Assembly (NCBI GenBank): GCA_937915485.1
Contig: CALGII010000328.1
Coordinates: forward strand, 1 to 15,555
Direction: 5' to 3'
Source: an uncultured Ignavibacteriota bacterium
Lineage (GTDB): Bacteria; Bacteroidota; Ignavibacteria; Tepidaquicellales; Tepidaquicellaceae
DNA length: 15,555 bases
Positions 1 to 8,146 of the stretch are shown here, one piece after another. A program made the position numbers and the translations under genes. Below the pieces are notes generated by a model. The model searched no databases and was not told the origin of the DNA. It was given only the letters and a program-made list of their open reading frames with translations. Each line of letters begins with the position of its first letter. The first letter of the stretch is position 1.

Positions 1-1374
1 TATCAACTTACCGCTTTTGTAATATACCGCGTTCGGAATCATCATAATTTGTTTTGTACCTCCGCCGAATGTAGAGAATTCAATTTTCTTCATATCCTTG
101 TCCAGAATAAGTATCACCAAATCGAGACCTCCGGTAATGGACGGGAACAAGGCGTCTTTCGACACCGGGAAATCTTTTGATCCGGAAGTGCCTACCAACA
201 CAAATTTTTGATCTCCGGTCAACGCTGAATAATTCATGAAATCACTTTTTGATCCTCCTAAGAACGTTGAATATGCAGGCTTATTAGTTGTTAAATCAAA
301 TTTCATAATAAAGCCATCCGACCTTCCTCCTAAATACGACCCGTATAAGGCATCCGGAGTAACCGGGAAATCGGGTGATTTTGTCTCACCTGCAAGAATA
401 AGATTTCCGGCATCGCTGACAATGACGGAATTGACCTGATCCGTAGAATCGCCTCCTATATAAGTCGAATAAAATATTTTTGATAAATTCTTATTTACAA
501 TCGTCAAGAAACCATCTTTCTTTCCCGAAAAATATTTTTTATAAGCGTCTTCTGTTACAGGAAAATTGCCGGAATATGTACCGCCAACGAGAATTATTTT
601 GTCGTCAAATCCGAAAGAAAAAGAAGTGACATAATCCAGTGAATTTCCTCCTAAAAAAGAAGAGCACAATATTTTATCGAGGTTCAACGTTAAGACGGTA
701 ATTGTTATGTCGCCTGCCATCCAGGACAGTCCGGTATCGGGCGGCGCAGAATTATCATACGCATTTTGAAAAGCGTTACCGGTTACGGGAAAATCCGGGG
801 ACATGGATTTTCCGAACAGATACAGTTTATTATCATTTACAGCGAGCCTGGTCCAATGGTCGCTGCCTGAGCCGCCGATAAAAGTAGATGCAATATACTT
901 GCAGTCATTCGTGAATTTTATAATATAGTGGTCGTTATCGCCTTTTGTAGACTTCTGACAGGCATTATCGGAAACGGGCAAATCCTTCGAATCAGTTGTA
1001 AACCCGACGTATACGTTATCCGAATCGTCAATCGCTATTTGCAAACAATAATTTTCCGAACCCGAACCGCCAATATAAGACGAGTATAGCAATTCACCGT
1101 CGGGTGACAATTTCATCAAGAATATATCGCCTCCTGTCTCGTCGGCGTGTCCGCTATAACTTTTCTGCAGCGCATCGTTTGTTACTCTCAGGCCGTCTCT
1201 GGTACCGCCTGCAACGAATATGTTTCCATTTCTATCTGAAACCGAAGGCGCTGATGAGTGCACTCCCCCGCCGGGCGCTAAATGAGCCGAGAATTCCAAT
1301 TTCTGGGAGAAAATATTTGTAACTGTACCAGCAACCAAAAGGACGGATAGAATAAAAGTTTTCATGTTTTTCAT
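1..1374 (-). CDS. Exported SBBP-repeat beta-propeller protein (N-terminal part)
   Basis: I translated this open frame from ATG at 1374. It runs 458 codons without a stop to the left edge, so the C-terminus is missing. Residues 1-24 form a signal peptide (Lys-rich start, hydrophobic core, ending near IFSQ). After it come repeats of about 65 residues. Each has an S-[ST]-[FY]-[IL]-G-G strand (the first at residues 98-103; further copies near nucleotides 880, 655, 460, 265 and 70), followed by D/N-rich 'GN.. .AGGT' and 'DFPVT..A' segments. This is the pattern of the SBBP (seven-bladed beta-propeller) repeat family, usually found on secreted or surface proteins; in Bacteroidota these often carry a C-terminal type IX sorting domain, which would lie outside the window. 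The molecular role is unknown; surface binding is only a guess. A second in-frame ATG lies at 1365. The divergent neighbour is a sensory operon, but no functional link is shown. Confidence 0.85.
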   Translation of the reverse strand, partial: MKNMKTFILSVLLVAGTVTNIFSQKLEFSAHLAPGGGVHSSAPSVSDRNGNIFVAGGTRDGLRVTNDALQKSYSGHADETGGDIFLMKLSPDGELLYSSYIGGSGSENYCLQIAIDDSDNVYVGFTTDSKDLPVSDNACQKSTKGDNDHYIIKFTNDCKYIASTFIGGSGSDHWTRLAVNDNKLYLFGKSMSPDFPVTGNAFQNAYDNSAPPDTGLSWMAGDITITVLTLNLDKILCSSFLGGNSLDYVTSFSFGFDDKIILVGGTYSGNFPVTEDAYKKYFSGKKDGFLTIVNKNLSKIFYSTYIGGDSTDQVNSVIVSDAGNLILAGETKSPDFPVTPDALYGSYLGGRSDGFIMKFDLTTNKPAYSTFLGGSKSDFMNYSALTGDQKFVLVGTSGSKDFPVSKDALFPSITGGLDLVILILDKDMKKIEFSTFGGGTKQIMMIPNAVYYKSGKLI

Positions 1375-1428
1375 TTCTTCTAATTAATTTTTGTTTGTAT
1401 GTCAATTTATATACGGCAGATTAATCGC

Positions 1429-1448
1429 GTTGAATAACGATATTCAGC
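1429..1448. repeat. Short hairpin in the divergent intergenic region
   Basis: TGAATA (1431-1436) and TATTCA (1441-1446) are perfect inverted arms around the loop ACGA. A G-U and a G-C pair outside extend the stem to eight pairs. It lies 55 bp upstream of the SBBP gene start and 166 bp upstream of the kinase operon. It could be a regulator site or a 5'-leader structure; the sequence alone does not decide. Confidence 0.35.
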
Positions 1449-1517
1449 AAGGGGAGGCAATTAATCGGTAAAACACAAGAATGTTTAAGCAAAATATATA
1501 TCAGTGTAAATCTTATG

Positions 1518-1600
1518 CCGAAATTACCCGTTTTCGCTTAATAATCCTGCGCGTTCACCTAATTTGATTATTATTAGATAATGATATTTAGTAATTTCGG
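1518..1600. promoter_or_regulatory. 10-bp inverted repeat upstream of the kinase operon
   Basis: CCGAAATTAC (1518-1527) is the exact reverse complement of GTAATTTCGG (1591-1600). The arms are separated by 63 bp of AT-rich DNA, and the inner edge of the right arm lies 14 bp before the ATG at 1614. The layout could serve a dimeric regulator binding two half-sites around the promoter, or bring the arms together in the leader RNA. I did not find a confident LytTR-type direct-repeat site or a clear promoter inside it. Confidence 0.4.
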
Positions 1601-1613
1601 GTGAGTATAATAA

Positions 1614-2651
1614 ATGGAAAAAAAGACTTTAATAAAATTTCACATTACATTCTGGATTGTCTCATTATGCATTTCGCTGCTCGATACATATATTTACAGC
1701 ATAGATTCCTATACTACTCCGAGATACATTAGTTTATGTTTTCGTATTCTATTTAATATTATAACTTTTTATTCTTTTTATTTCTTAGTATCGCCGCGAT
1801 ACTTCAATAAAAAGGGAATACTCATTATCGTTTTCATCCAGATTGCGTATCTCGTTGTTTTTGGTATTATAATTACATTCCTAACATTTTATCCGTTTGC
1901 TTATGCGATATCCCCTGCGAGTCCATTTGATTATACTCTTGCTAACGGAATGAAGGACAGAATATTTGCAACCATTGCATACATAGCAATGATTTCAATT
2001 CTGGGTATTTTATCGAAGGTGTCTTTAATATGGTACAGGAGTCAGATTAAGCGAAAGGAAACGGAGAAACAAAATATATCCAATGAACTTGCAATGCTGA
2101 GGGCTCAAATCAATCCTCATTTTTTATTCAATACTTTGAACAACATAAAATCCCTTACAAACAACCTGCCGTCAAAAGCAGTCTACAGCGTCGATAAATT
2201 AAAAAGCATAATGCACTACCTGCTTTACGAGTCATCATATGAAACTGTTCCTCTGGCAAATGAGATCAATCATATACATAACTATCTGGATCTTGAAAAG
2301 ATACGTTACAGCGACCTTGGTTTCATAGATTTCAAAGTAACCGGTGATTATTCGAAAATCCATTTGCCTCCGCTGATTTTCATGCCTTTCATTGAAAATG
2401 CATTTAAACACGGTGACAAACTTAAACCGGCACCGGGAATTATTATTGGACTAAATGTCTTTGAGAAAAACGTCATGTTTGAGATCAAAAATTATGTAAA
2501 GAATAAAGACGAAGAGCATAGAAAGAACAGCGGCTTCGGTCTTCCAAATTTAAGACGCAGGCTTGATTTGCTATTCGGCAAAAATTACGAACTTATAATT
2601 GCAAACGATAATAAAACTTATACTGTAAAACTCAATTTAATCATCATATGA
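1614..2651 (+). CDS. LytS/YehU-type sensor histidine kinase
   Basis: A 345-residue membrane kinase. Four hydrophobic segments (about 9-28, 37-60, 68-95 and 117-139) form an N-terminal membrane sensor with no recognised ligand domain. A short charged linker (about 140-157) leads into a His_kinase (PF06580)-type module: the phosphoacceptor motif NPHFLFNTLN with H169, an N-box PFIENAFKHG (N262) and a G-box GFGLPN (307-312) before RRRLDLLFG. All key residues are present, so it should autophosphorylate and pass phosphate to the next gene's product. The stop overlaps the regulator start in ATGA, implying translational coupling. A GGTGAG about nine bases before the ATG is a plausible ribosome site. 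It is clearly paralogous to the protein encoded at 3373-4407. The signal sensed is unknown. Confidence 0.93.
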   Translation: MEKKTLIKFHITFWIVSLCISLLDTYIYSIDSYTTPRYISLCFRILFNIITFYSFYFLVSPRYFNKKGILIIVFIQIAYLVVFGIIITFLTFYPFAYAISPASPFDYTLANGMKDRIFATIAYIAMISILGILSKVSLIWYRSQIKRKETEKQNISNELAMLRAQINPHFLFNTLNNIKSLTNNLPSKAVYSVDKLKSIMHYLLYESSYETVPLANEINHIHNYLDLEKIRYSDLGFIDFKVTGDYSKIHLPPLIFMPFIENAFKHGDKLKPAPGIIIGLNVFEKNVMFEIKNYVKNKDEEHRKNSGFGLPNLRRRLDLLFGKNYELIIANDNKTYTVKLNLIII

Positions 2652-3361
2652 TAATCAACTGTATTGCCGTTGACGACGAACCTCTGGCGCTTGATATTAT
2701 AAAGGATTATATATCGCAGGTGCCTTTCCTGAAACTGTTGAAAACATTTAAAGACGGTATCAGCGTAATTGAATATCTGTCTTCAAATAATGTCGATCTG
2801 GTCTTTCTGGACATTGAAATGGGAGGTATATCCGGCACTCAACTGCTGCGCACGCTTCAGAAGAAGCCACGGGTAATAATGACAACTGCATACAGGAATT
2901 ACGCCGTGGATGCATTCGAACTCGATGTGACAGATTATCTTCTTAAGCCCTTTTCATTCGAAAGATTTTTGAAATCAGTAGAAAAGGTCTATAATCTTCA
3001 TAAGGCAGAGCAAAAAACGGCCGAACCCGGCGGAAGAGACAGAGATTATTTCTTCGTTAAATCAAATTATAAAATGGTTAAAGTAAACTACGACGATATA
3101 CTTTATATCGAAGGGTTGAGCGAATACATAATAATAAAGACAAAGACTGCAAACATAATTACTCTGCAGAGTTTCAAGAACATAGAAAAAACTCTTCCCG
3201 AATCAGAATTTGTAAGAATTCACAAGTCATACCTCATTTCGCTCAGTAAAATTGAATGCATTGACGGACAAAGTGTTATCATAGCGAAGAAAGAACTTCC
3301 AATAGGCAACAAATATAAGGATAATTTTTTTAAAATCGTTTCAGTAACGGGCAAGAAATAA
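2648..3361 (+). CDS. LytTR-family response regulator
   Basis: A 237-residue two-domain regulator. The receiver domain (about 3-118) has the acidic pair D9/D10, the phosphorylated aspartate D55 in VFLDIEMGG, the Thr pair at 79-80 and K100-P101. A short linker rich in Glu, Gly and Arg (about 119-132) joins it to a LytTR DNA-binding domain (about 133-233). The LytTR motifs are visible: FFVKSNYKMVKV, ILYIEGLSEYI and FVRIHKSYLISLSKI. LytTR domains bind direct-repeat sites and often control surface, secretion or community genes. It overlaps the upstream kinase by four bases and lies 11 bp ahead of the second kinase-like gene, so all three are very probably one operon. Target genes are unknown; the divergent SBBP gene is a candidate by position only. 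Confidence 0.95.
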   Translation: MIINCIAVDDEPLALDIIKDYISQVPFLKLLKTFKDGISVIEYLSSNNVDLVFLDIEMGGISGTQLLRTLQKKPRVIMTTAYRNYAVDAFELDVTDYLLKPFSFERFLKSVEKVYNLHKAEQKTAEPGGRDRDYFFVKSNYKMVKVNYDDILYIEGLSEYIIIKTKTANIITLQSFKNIEKTLPESEFVRIHKSYLISLSKIECIDGQSVIIAKKELPIGNKYKDNFFKIVSVTGKK

Positions 3362-3372
3362 AAGGGATTCCG

Positions 3373-4407
3373 GTGCGGAAGAAGCAAATAATATTGATTC
3401 ATGCAGTTTTCTGGTTTGTAATGTTATTTTTTATCGGACTCGAGACTATCCCGTCAGTAGGTAAAATCACATACAATATTATTGCTGCCGACTATTTTCT
3501 GTATGTTTTTTCTTTCACAGTGTTTTTTTATTTGTTTTATTTTTTCATATCAAAGAAGCATCTTGACAAAAAGGGAATCAGGAATATTATTATATTCGGA
3601 TTATTATTCGTTATAGCAATTACGATTCCGATTACTTTTATTTACATCTCATTTCTGGCTAAAGAAGTGTTTGACCTAAACGGGAAACCATTTCTTATAA
3701 CGACAGCCAAATATTATCTGAGTTTTCTTGAAACGAATTTTCTGTTTGCGCTGTCAGGCGCACTTCTAAAAATCTCTTTACTCCGGTACGAAAATATAAT
3801 GAAGCAAAAAGAGGCCGAAAAACAACTAGTTAAAGGAGAACTTGCGCTGTTGAAGTCTCAGATGAATCCACAGTTTCTTTTAAATACTTTATCGGAAATA
3901 AAATCTCTAATTGAGCAAACACCGGAAAAAGCCGTCTACAGCGTGGAAAAACTTTCGGAAATCATGAGTTACATGCTTTACGAGACCTCCACCGAAAAAG
4001 TCTTCCTTGACGATGAAATAAATTATATAAATAATTATCTGGAACTTCATAATATCAGACTTAAAAACGGCGCTATAGATTTTAAAATTACCGGAGACAC
4101 AAAAGGAGTTATGATTCCGCCCTTGATTTTTATGCCTTTAATTGAAAATGCTTTCAGATACGCGGATGTGACAGAGAATAATCCGGGTATGACGATCAGG
4201 CTTTTAAAGAACAATAAGGATTTAATATTCAGCGTAACAATCAGCAACTGCAGAATTCCTATCAAAGATATATCTGAAGATAATCAGGAAGAAAAATCGA
4301 TTAAGAGACGCCTCGATTTAATCTTCGGCGATAAATACAAATTAGAAATTAACCGGAAAAGTAAGTCTTATAAAATCAATCTTATAATTGAATTGCCGCC
4401 GTCTTAA
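3373..4407 (+). CDS. LytS-like pseudokinase (no phosphoacceptor His, no G-box)
   Basis: A 344-residue paralogue of the kinase encoded at 1614-2651, with the same four membrane segments (about 8-23, 36-59, 69-94 and 115-135) and the same linker and fold. GTG at 3373 is the start, with AAAGGG seven bases upstream. The motif that should read NPHFLFNTLN reads NPQFLLNTLS: position 167, where the histidine should be, is Gln (codon CAG at 3871-3873). The N-box is retained in altered form (PLIENAFRYA), and the glycine-rich G-box between about 290 and 310 is replaced by a polar stretch before the conserved RRLDLIFGDKY. It probably cannot autophosphorylate. The frame is intact and flanking residues stay conserved, so it looks like a retained non-catalytic partner, perhaps a heterodimer subunit or modulator of the active kinase. 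Pseudogene drift cannot be fully excluded. Confidence 0.88.
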   Translation: MRKKQIILIHAVFWFVMLFFIGLETIPSVGKITYNIIAADYFLYVFSFTVFFYLFYFFISKKHLDKKGIRNIIIFGLLFVIAITIPITFIYISFLAKEVFDLNGKPFLITTAKYYLSFLETNFLFALSGALLKISLLRYENIMKQKEAEKQLVKGELALLKSQMNPQFLLNTLSEIKSLIEQTPEKAVYSVEKLSEIMSYMLYETSTEKVFLDDEINYINNYLELHNIRLKNGAIDFKITGDTKGVMIPPLIFMPLIENAFRYADVTENNPGMTIRLLKNNKDLIFSVTISNCRIPIKDISEDNQEEKSIKRRLDLIFGDKYKLEINRKSKSYKINLIIELPPS

Positions 4408-4484
4408 GATACCAGCAAAGAGAGTCTTTTTCATAATTCTCTTTACCGTTTTCATATTATTTGCTAAATTACACAAACAAACCG

Positions 4485-5249
4485 ATGCAAATGAAAAATC
4501 AAATGCTTGTTTCCATAGTATTTATGTTCTTTTTTTTCTCACCGGGTATCAATCAAGCGCAGGAAGAAGTTTACCCGACACATCTTTTTCTCGGTTACTG
4601 GACATTCGCGACGCAGGAGGATACGACTGTAGAAAACTGGATTCACACGGGTGAAGGGCATTATACAGGAATGACCACGTACACCGACAAGAACGGCACC
4701 ATACTCGCGGAGACGATGCGGCTGGCATATATTGACGGAAAACTATTCTATTGCGCAACCATCGCCGAACAAAACCCCGAGGCTCCGGAGGGCGAGATTT
4801 GTTTCGGGTTGAAATCGTACAAGGACAGGAAATTTGTATTCGAAAATCTAAAACATGATTATCCTCAGCGCATCACATATGATTTTTCGAATTACCGCAT
4901 TTGCAAGGCTCGAATTGAGAACGAGACAAAATCATTCGATTTCGATTATAAGAAAGATGATAACTCATACACTTCATTCGACTACAAAGGCAAATTCGTG
5001 AAAGAGCCTTTCGTAAACAAAGCGGGAAAAACGATAAAGAATGTATATGATTACTTTTTTGTAATCGAAGGGATAAAATACTTCGTTAAATTTTCCGAGA
5101 GCGATATTAAGCGCGCGGACGCGGATAAATTTCTTGACACGGAAGTGACAGCAGGAGTTGTTTTCAAAGACGGGCTCTGGGATGCTGATGACAACACGCA
5201 CCAGTCGAGAATCGGACAGTACGTTTCGATTACAGGAATCGGGAAGTAA
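4485..5249 (+). CDS. Exported protein, resembles DUF6265-type small beta proteins
   Basis: The protein has 254 residues from ATG at 4485; ATG 4491 is equally possible, and a TTG at 4461 is open but would put charged residues before the signal peptide. The N-terminus is a signal peptide with a run of Phe ending near GINQAQEE. The first half has the pattern FLGYW, a Gly-Met-rich strand, LAYIDGKLFYCA, QNP and FVFENLKHDYPQRITYDF. The phrase 'FEN..HD.PQRI.Y' is what I recall from DUF6265 proteins, a family without assigned function. The middle (about 130-215) is rich in Lys, Asp and Phe and I do not recognise it. It follows the pseudokinase gene by 77 bp and may have its own promoter. Beyond the TAA at 5247 the same frame stays open for 31 codons that look coding, so this stop may be recent. 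Confidence 0.72.
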   Translation: MQMKNQMLVSIVFMFFFFSPGINQAQEEVYPTHLFLGYWTFATQEDTTVENWIHTGEGHYTGMTTYTDKNGTILAETMRLAYIDGKLFYCATIAEQNPEAPEGEICFGLKSYKDRKFVFENLKHDYPQRITYDFSNYRICKARIENETKSFDFDYKKDDNSYTSFDYKGKFVKEPFVNKAGKTIKNVYDYFFVIEGIKYFVKFSESDIKRADADKFLDTEVTAGVVFKDGLWDADDNTHQSRIGQYVSITGIGK

Positions 5250-5345
5250 ATTCTGCGGGCAAGATTCGGAACAGCAAGGATAGTTTACTCGGGTACAGGA
5301 AAAGACACGGGGAAACCGCAGGATGTATTCATTAAACCCATTTGA
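5250..5345 (+). pseudogene. Possible detached C-terminus of the preceding gene
   Basis: After the TAA at 5247-5249 the same frame continues for 31 sense codons to a TGA at 5343-5345. Its end reads GTGKDTGKPQDVFIKPI, a well-behaved peptide unlike random intergenic translation. The last residues before the TAA (RIGQYVSITGIGK) resemble the start of the tail (ARIVYSGTGKDTGK). This fits either a nonsense mutation that shortened the gene or the remnant of a partial 3' duplication. There is no start codon with a ribosome site, so I do not think it is translated separately. Confidence 0.4.
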
Positions 5346-5402
5346 ATTTCATTAGAATACAGGCAAGACGTTTTTTATTTTGTTCTGTCTTTTTTATTAT
5401 TT

Positions 5403-5420
5403 ATTCCTGATATTAGGAAT
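5403..5420. repeat. Small palindrome ATTCCT-N6-AGGAAT
   Basis: Perfect 6-bp arms at 5403-5408 and 5415-5420 lie 17 bp before the ATG at 5438, directly upstream of the AAGGGG ribosome site. It could be an operator or a leader hairpin next to the ribosome site. It is short enough to arise by chance in AT-rich DNA. Confidence 0.25.
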
Positions 5421-5437
5421 AACAAGGGGTAATAATT

Positions 5438-5977
5438 ATGAAAACTCTTTTTATAATCATCCTGTTGCTGCCACTTACGGCGGCCGCGCAATCGCCTTAT
5501 ACGGGAATAAGGTTCAGGCTCGAGGAACTCATGTATCACGGAGACACGTGTAAAAGCGTATTCTCTCTCACAGTAAATAAATACGAGCCTACGGAAGTCA
5601 AGAACATCATTAAAACTTTCGGAAGGGACACCTCGAAGTACGACTGGAGCGACTTCCAGTACAGGAAAGACGTTGACTTCACGAAGAAGATATTTTACGA
5701 AACAACAAAAGAGACTTATGTTATGGATGTCGCCATTTCGAATCAGGTTTACGCATTCGAAAACGCTTTCGGCATAAGCATATCGCGTCTGAAATGCGAT
5801 GTTACCGAATACATGACAATTTATTTTCCGGTTAAGATAAGTTCATTCATCACATTCATAAATCTCGGTACGGTATATTTCAGACCCGGCGAGTACTGGC
5901 TTCTTGAAGACCTGAAATACAGCACAAACGGAAAGGAGATGCACATAACACTTCCCGACAATTACTGGGTACAGTAA
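5438..5977 (+). CDS. Exported protein of unknown function
   Basis: A 179-residue protein that I do not recognise. A clear signal peptide (residues 1-18, MKTLFIIILLLPLTAAAQ, cut before SPY) implies export to the periplasm or surface; there is no lipoprotein Cys and no other membrane segment. The mature part is a mixed-charge globular domain rich in Tyr, Phe, Thr and Lys with alternating hydrophobic stretches (for example YMTIYFPVKISSFITFINLG at about 127-146), which suggests mainly beta structure. It has a single Cys in each half (about residues 38 and 121), which could form a disulphide. AAGGGG nine bases before the ATG supports the start. It follows another exported unknown protein and precedes a convergent gene, so it is probably transcribed alone or with the upstream gene. 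Confidence 0.75.
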   Translation: MKTLFIIILLLPLTAAAQSPYTGIRFRLEELMYHGDTCKSVFSLTVNKYEPTEVKNIIKTFGRDTSKYDWSDFQYRKDVDFTKKIFYETTKETYVMDVAISNQVYAFENAFGISISRLKCDVTEYMTIYFPVKISSFITFINLGTVYFRPGEYWLLEDLKYSTNGKEMHITLPDNYWVQ

Positions 5978-6092
5978 ATTTTCGATACGGCATGGATTAA
6001 GAACCGGAGCGCGGATAAATTAAATTTTCACGTTCACAGTAATTACCACAATGCCGGTGCTCATTAAACTAACGCAACGGCAGTGACTGTTT

Positions 6093-7811
6093 TCATACGT
6101 ACATCTTCTCGAACATAACGATTTTTTCCCTTTTCAGACCTCTCGGTTTGTACGCGTCAGTCCACGATGAATCCGGTTTCAGGAATCCCGCATTTTTGTC
6201 ATCTTTAAGTTTGCCCTTAGCCGCGAGTTTGTTCACGACCCATCTGAAATAATACTGATTGAATATCCTCATGAATTCCGTAAAATAAATATCTGCGGCC
6301 CGCCTGTCCCCTTTTATAATAATCATGTTCTCGTCATTTCTAATAGTAGCCGGATCGCTGAAATTATATGAGCCCGTGACAACGACAGGCGTCTTTCCGA
6401 GCGGGTCCTTCAGAAGAAATTTTGTATGAACGAATTTCACGTGCTCATTGAGTTTAAGGTTTTGCGTCGTCACTTCCTTCGTCCATCTTGAGAGCAAATC
6501 TTTTCTCATATAAGAGCCTACCGCTTTAACGATATTATTCTTAAAACTATATTCAGCAATGTTCTCTTCATCTTTTTCAAGCATCAGAAATGTGAGCGCG
6601 CTATTTTCCGTATTCTTCATCAGTTGCTGCATCAGAGTCTTGTTCACACCGAATGCAAGCGTGATGCAGGCGCAGTCCTCGGCGCTGACGAGAAGTTTCG
6701 CGTAAAACTCGAGCATCTTCAGGCTCTTCCTCGGACTAAAAATGCACGTAACACCGCTCTTAATTGAATCTACTTTAGCAATATCGCCCTGAATGCTCTC
6801 AATTTTTTCTTTATAGTCATCCGTATCTTTTATATCATACATTGCGTTCCAATATTCAATAAACTTCTTCGCGACAGCGCTGTCGCATACGGAATGCCCG
6901 ACGTTCGTCTGCCCGAATATTCCGCCTTCGGAAATATTCGTCGAGCCTGTCCATACCATCCCGGGTTTTTTGTTTCTGACAAGCACGAGAAATTTATTGT
7001 GGCAGATGTAACTCTTGTTTATAGTTCTCGGAATAAGTTCGACGTTTCTTGCCTCACGAAGTTTCGCATCCGTGATGCATTTTTCGTTTTCATCTCTTGG
7101 GAAACTTACCGCTTTTTCTCCCTTCTTTGGATTTTTCGGTTTATTTTCCTTCGCGTCGTAGATTATTCGAATTTTTACACCGCGGAGAGCGGCTTTCTTG
7201 AATTCAAGCAGTATGTCTTTATACCTGAACTCGTAAAAACAGCCGATTAGTTCATCACCTTTTACCGCATCTGAAATGAATTTCACGAGCGCTTCCTTTA
7301 GACCCCGCGACAACCACATGTAAGCCTTGCCGCCTTTCACGTCTTTAGGCTTCTTGTTGCCGAACTTGACGGCATATGCCTGACTCGATGCAACGCCGCG
7401 GTTGAAGAAAACACTGTGCCCGTCCTTTTTCCACGCCGGCTCCGTTTCGACATCGAGCGAAAACATGCTGCCTTTAGTAATAATCGACGGAGAACCATAC
7501 AGCGGAGTGAAATAATATTTATATTTCATCCCCGGATACGAGGAGAAATCTTCCCAGGTAAACGACTGTATCGGATGTTCGAATGTGGAGAAATACGCGC
7601 CCGGTTTCGGGCTGGGCATCGTTTCCCTGAAGACTTTGAATCCGCTTACAGTAACTCTTTTTTTCCTGCCCTCCTTGTAATATACTTTTTCGATAGCGAA
7701 ACCGAGCAGGTCTTTCATTGAAGTTTTATCGCAGTAAATCGCGAAAGCGGCCGCATTGGTGCCCGTAACCGCATAGACTTTAAAATTTCCTCTAAGATTT
7801 CTGAATCTCAT
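6093..7811 (-). CDS. Phospholipase D superfamily protein with two HKD regions
   Basis: A 572-residue protein with no signal peptide or membrane helix, so probably cytoplasmic. Residues 1-160 form an unrecognised, beta-rich N-terminal domain. Residues about 165-330 are the first PLD half: HNK at 271-273 followed by GSTN (289-292), but the Asp expected five residues after the Lys is Val (278). Residues about 355-525 are the second half, with an intact HxKxxxxD (H462, K464, D469) and GSYNFS (480-485). PLD enzymes pair two such motifs in one active site and act on phosphodiesters (phospholipids or nucleic acids); the second His-Lys with the first probably suffice for catalysis. The C-terminal 45 residues are basic. 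Nuclease, lipid hydrolase or transferase cannot be told apart here. ATG 7811 is the only good start; no clear ribosome site. It is a single-gene unit converging on the plus-strand genes. Confidence 0.85.
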   Translation of the reverse strand: MRFRNLRGNFKVYAVTGTNAAAFAIYCDKTSMKDLLGFAIEKVYYKEGRKKRVTVSGFKVFRETMPSPKPGAYFSTFEHPIQSFTWEDFSSYPGMKYKYYFTPLYGSPSIITKGSMFSLDVETEPAWKKDGHSVFFNRGVASSQAYAVKFGNKKPKDVKGGKAYMWLSRGLKEALVKFISDAVKGDELIGCFYEFRYKDILLEFKKAALRGVKIRIIYDAKENKPKNPKKGEKAVSFPRDENEKCITDAKLREARNVELIPRTINKSYICHNKFLVLVRNKKPGMVWTGSTNISEGGIFGQTNVGHSVCDSAVAKKFIEYWNAMYDIKDTDDYKEKIESIQGDIAKVDSIKSGVTCIFSPRKSLKMLEFYAKLLVSAEDCACITLAFGVNKTLMQQLMKNTENSALTFLMLEKDEENIAEYSFKNNIVKAVGSYMRKDLLSRWTKEVTTQNLKLNEHVKFVHTKFLLKDPLGKTPVVVTGSYNFSDPATIRNDENMIIIKGDRRAADIYFTEFMRIFNQYYFRWVVNKLAAKGKLKDDKNAGFLKPDSSWTDAYKPRGLKREKIVMFEKMYV

Positions 7812-8146
7812 AATTCATATTATTTAGTTTGAAAAATTTAAGCCGAGTTTACGTTAACGAACGAATGAAAAGCATTGTTGCATTAAATCCCCGTCTGTTA
7901 ATTTATTCCGATGCTTAAAATTATGTTGCTATGCGGAGAGGCAAATATTCCGTACTGATAATTTTTATTATACAGTAATTGAGGTTATGAATTGTAATTG
8001 ATGTTTCTGCTGTTGTCCTCCGTTCTCATCCCGGGTTAATAATACGGATTTATTCTCCTTATATTCAAGTGATAATTTCGTGTTCAAGTTAAGTAACTCA
8101 AACATCGATTAAAGGAATCAAGATTGAACGGATTGATGTATTCAGG
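7812..8146. other. Intergenic, no gene recognised
   Basis: This 335-bp AT-rich stretch lies between the end of ubiE and the start of the PLD gene, both on the minus strand. It must hold the PLD promoter and any terminator after ubiE, but I see no strong GC hairpin followed by a T-run and no clear promoter hexamers. Small frames here are short, start without ribosome sites and have no recognisable sequence. Confidence 0.6.

Noticed and set aside
60..1100. Regularly spaced similar segments (about 195-225 bp) as a CRISPR or DNA repeat array
   Set aside because: They are the protein-level SBBP repeats within one open frame, too long and divergent for CRISPR.
4417..4444. AAAGAGA / TCTCTTT inverted repeat after the pseudokinase stop as a terminator
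   Set aside because: A seven-bp AT-rich stem with a 14-base loop and no following T-run is too weak to call.
4388..4654. Plus-strand open frame between the pseudokinase and the exported protein
   Set aside because: It overlaps both genes in another frame, lacks a ribosome site, and its sequence has no family pattern.
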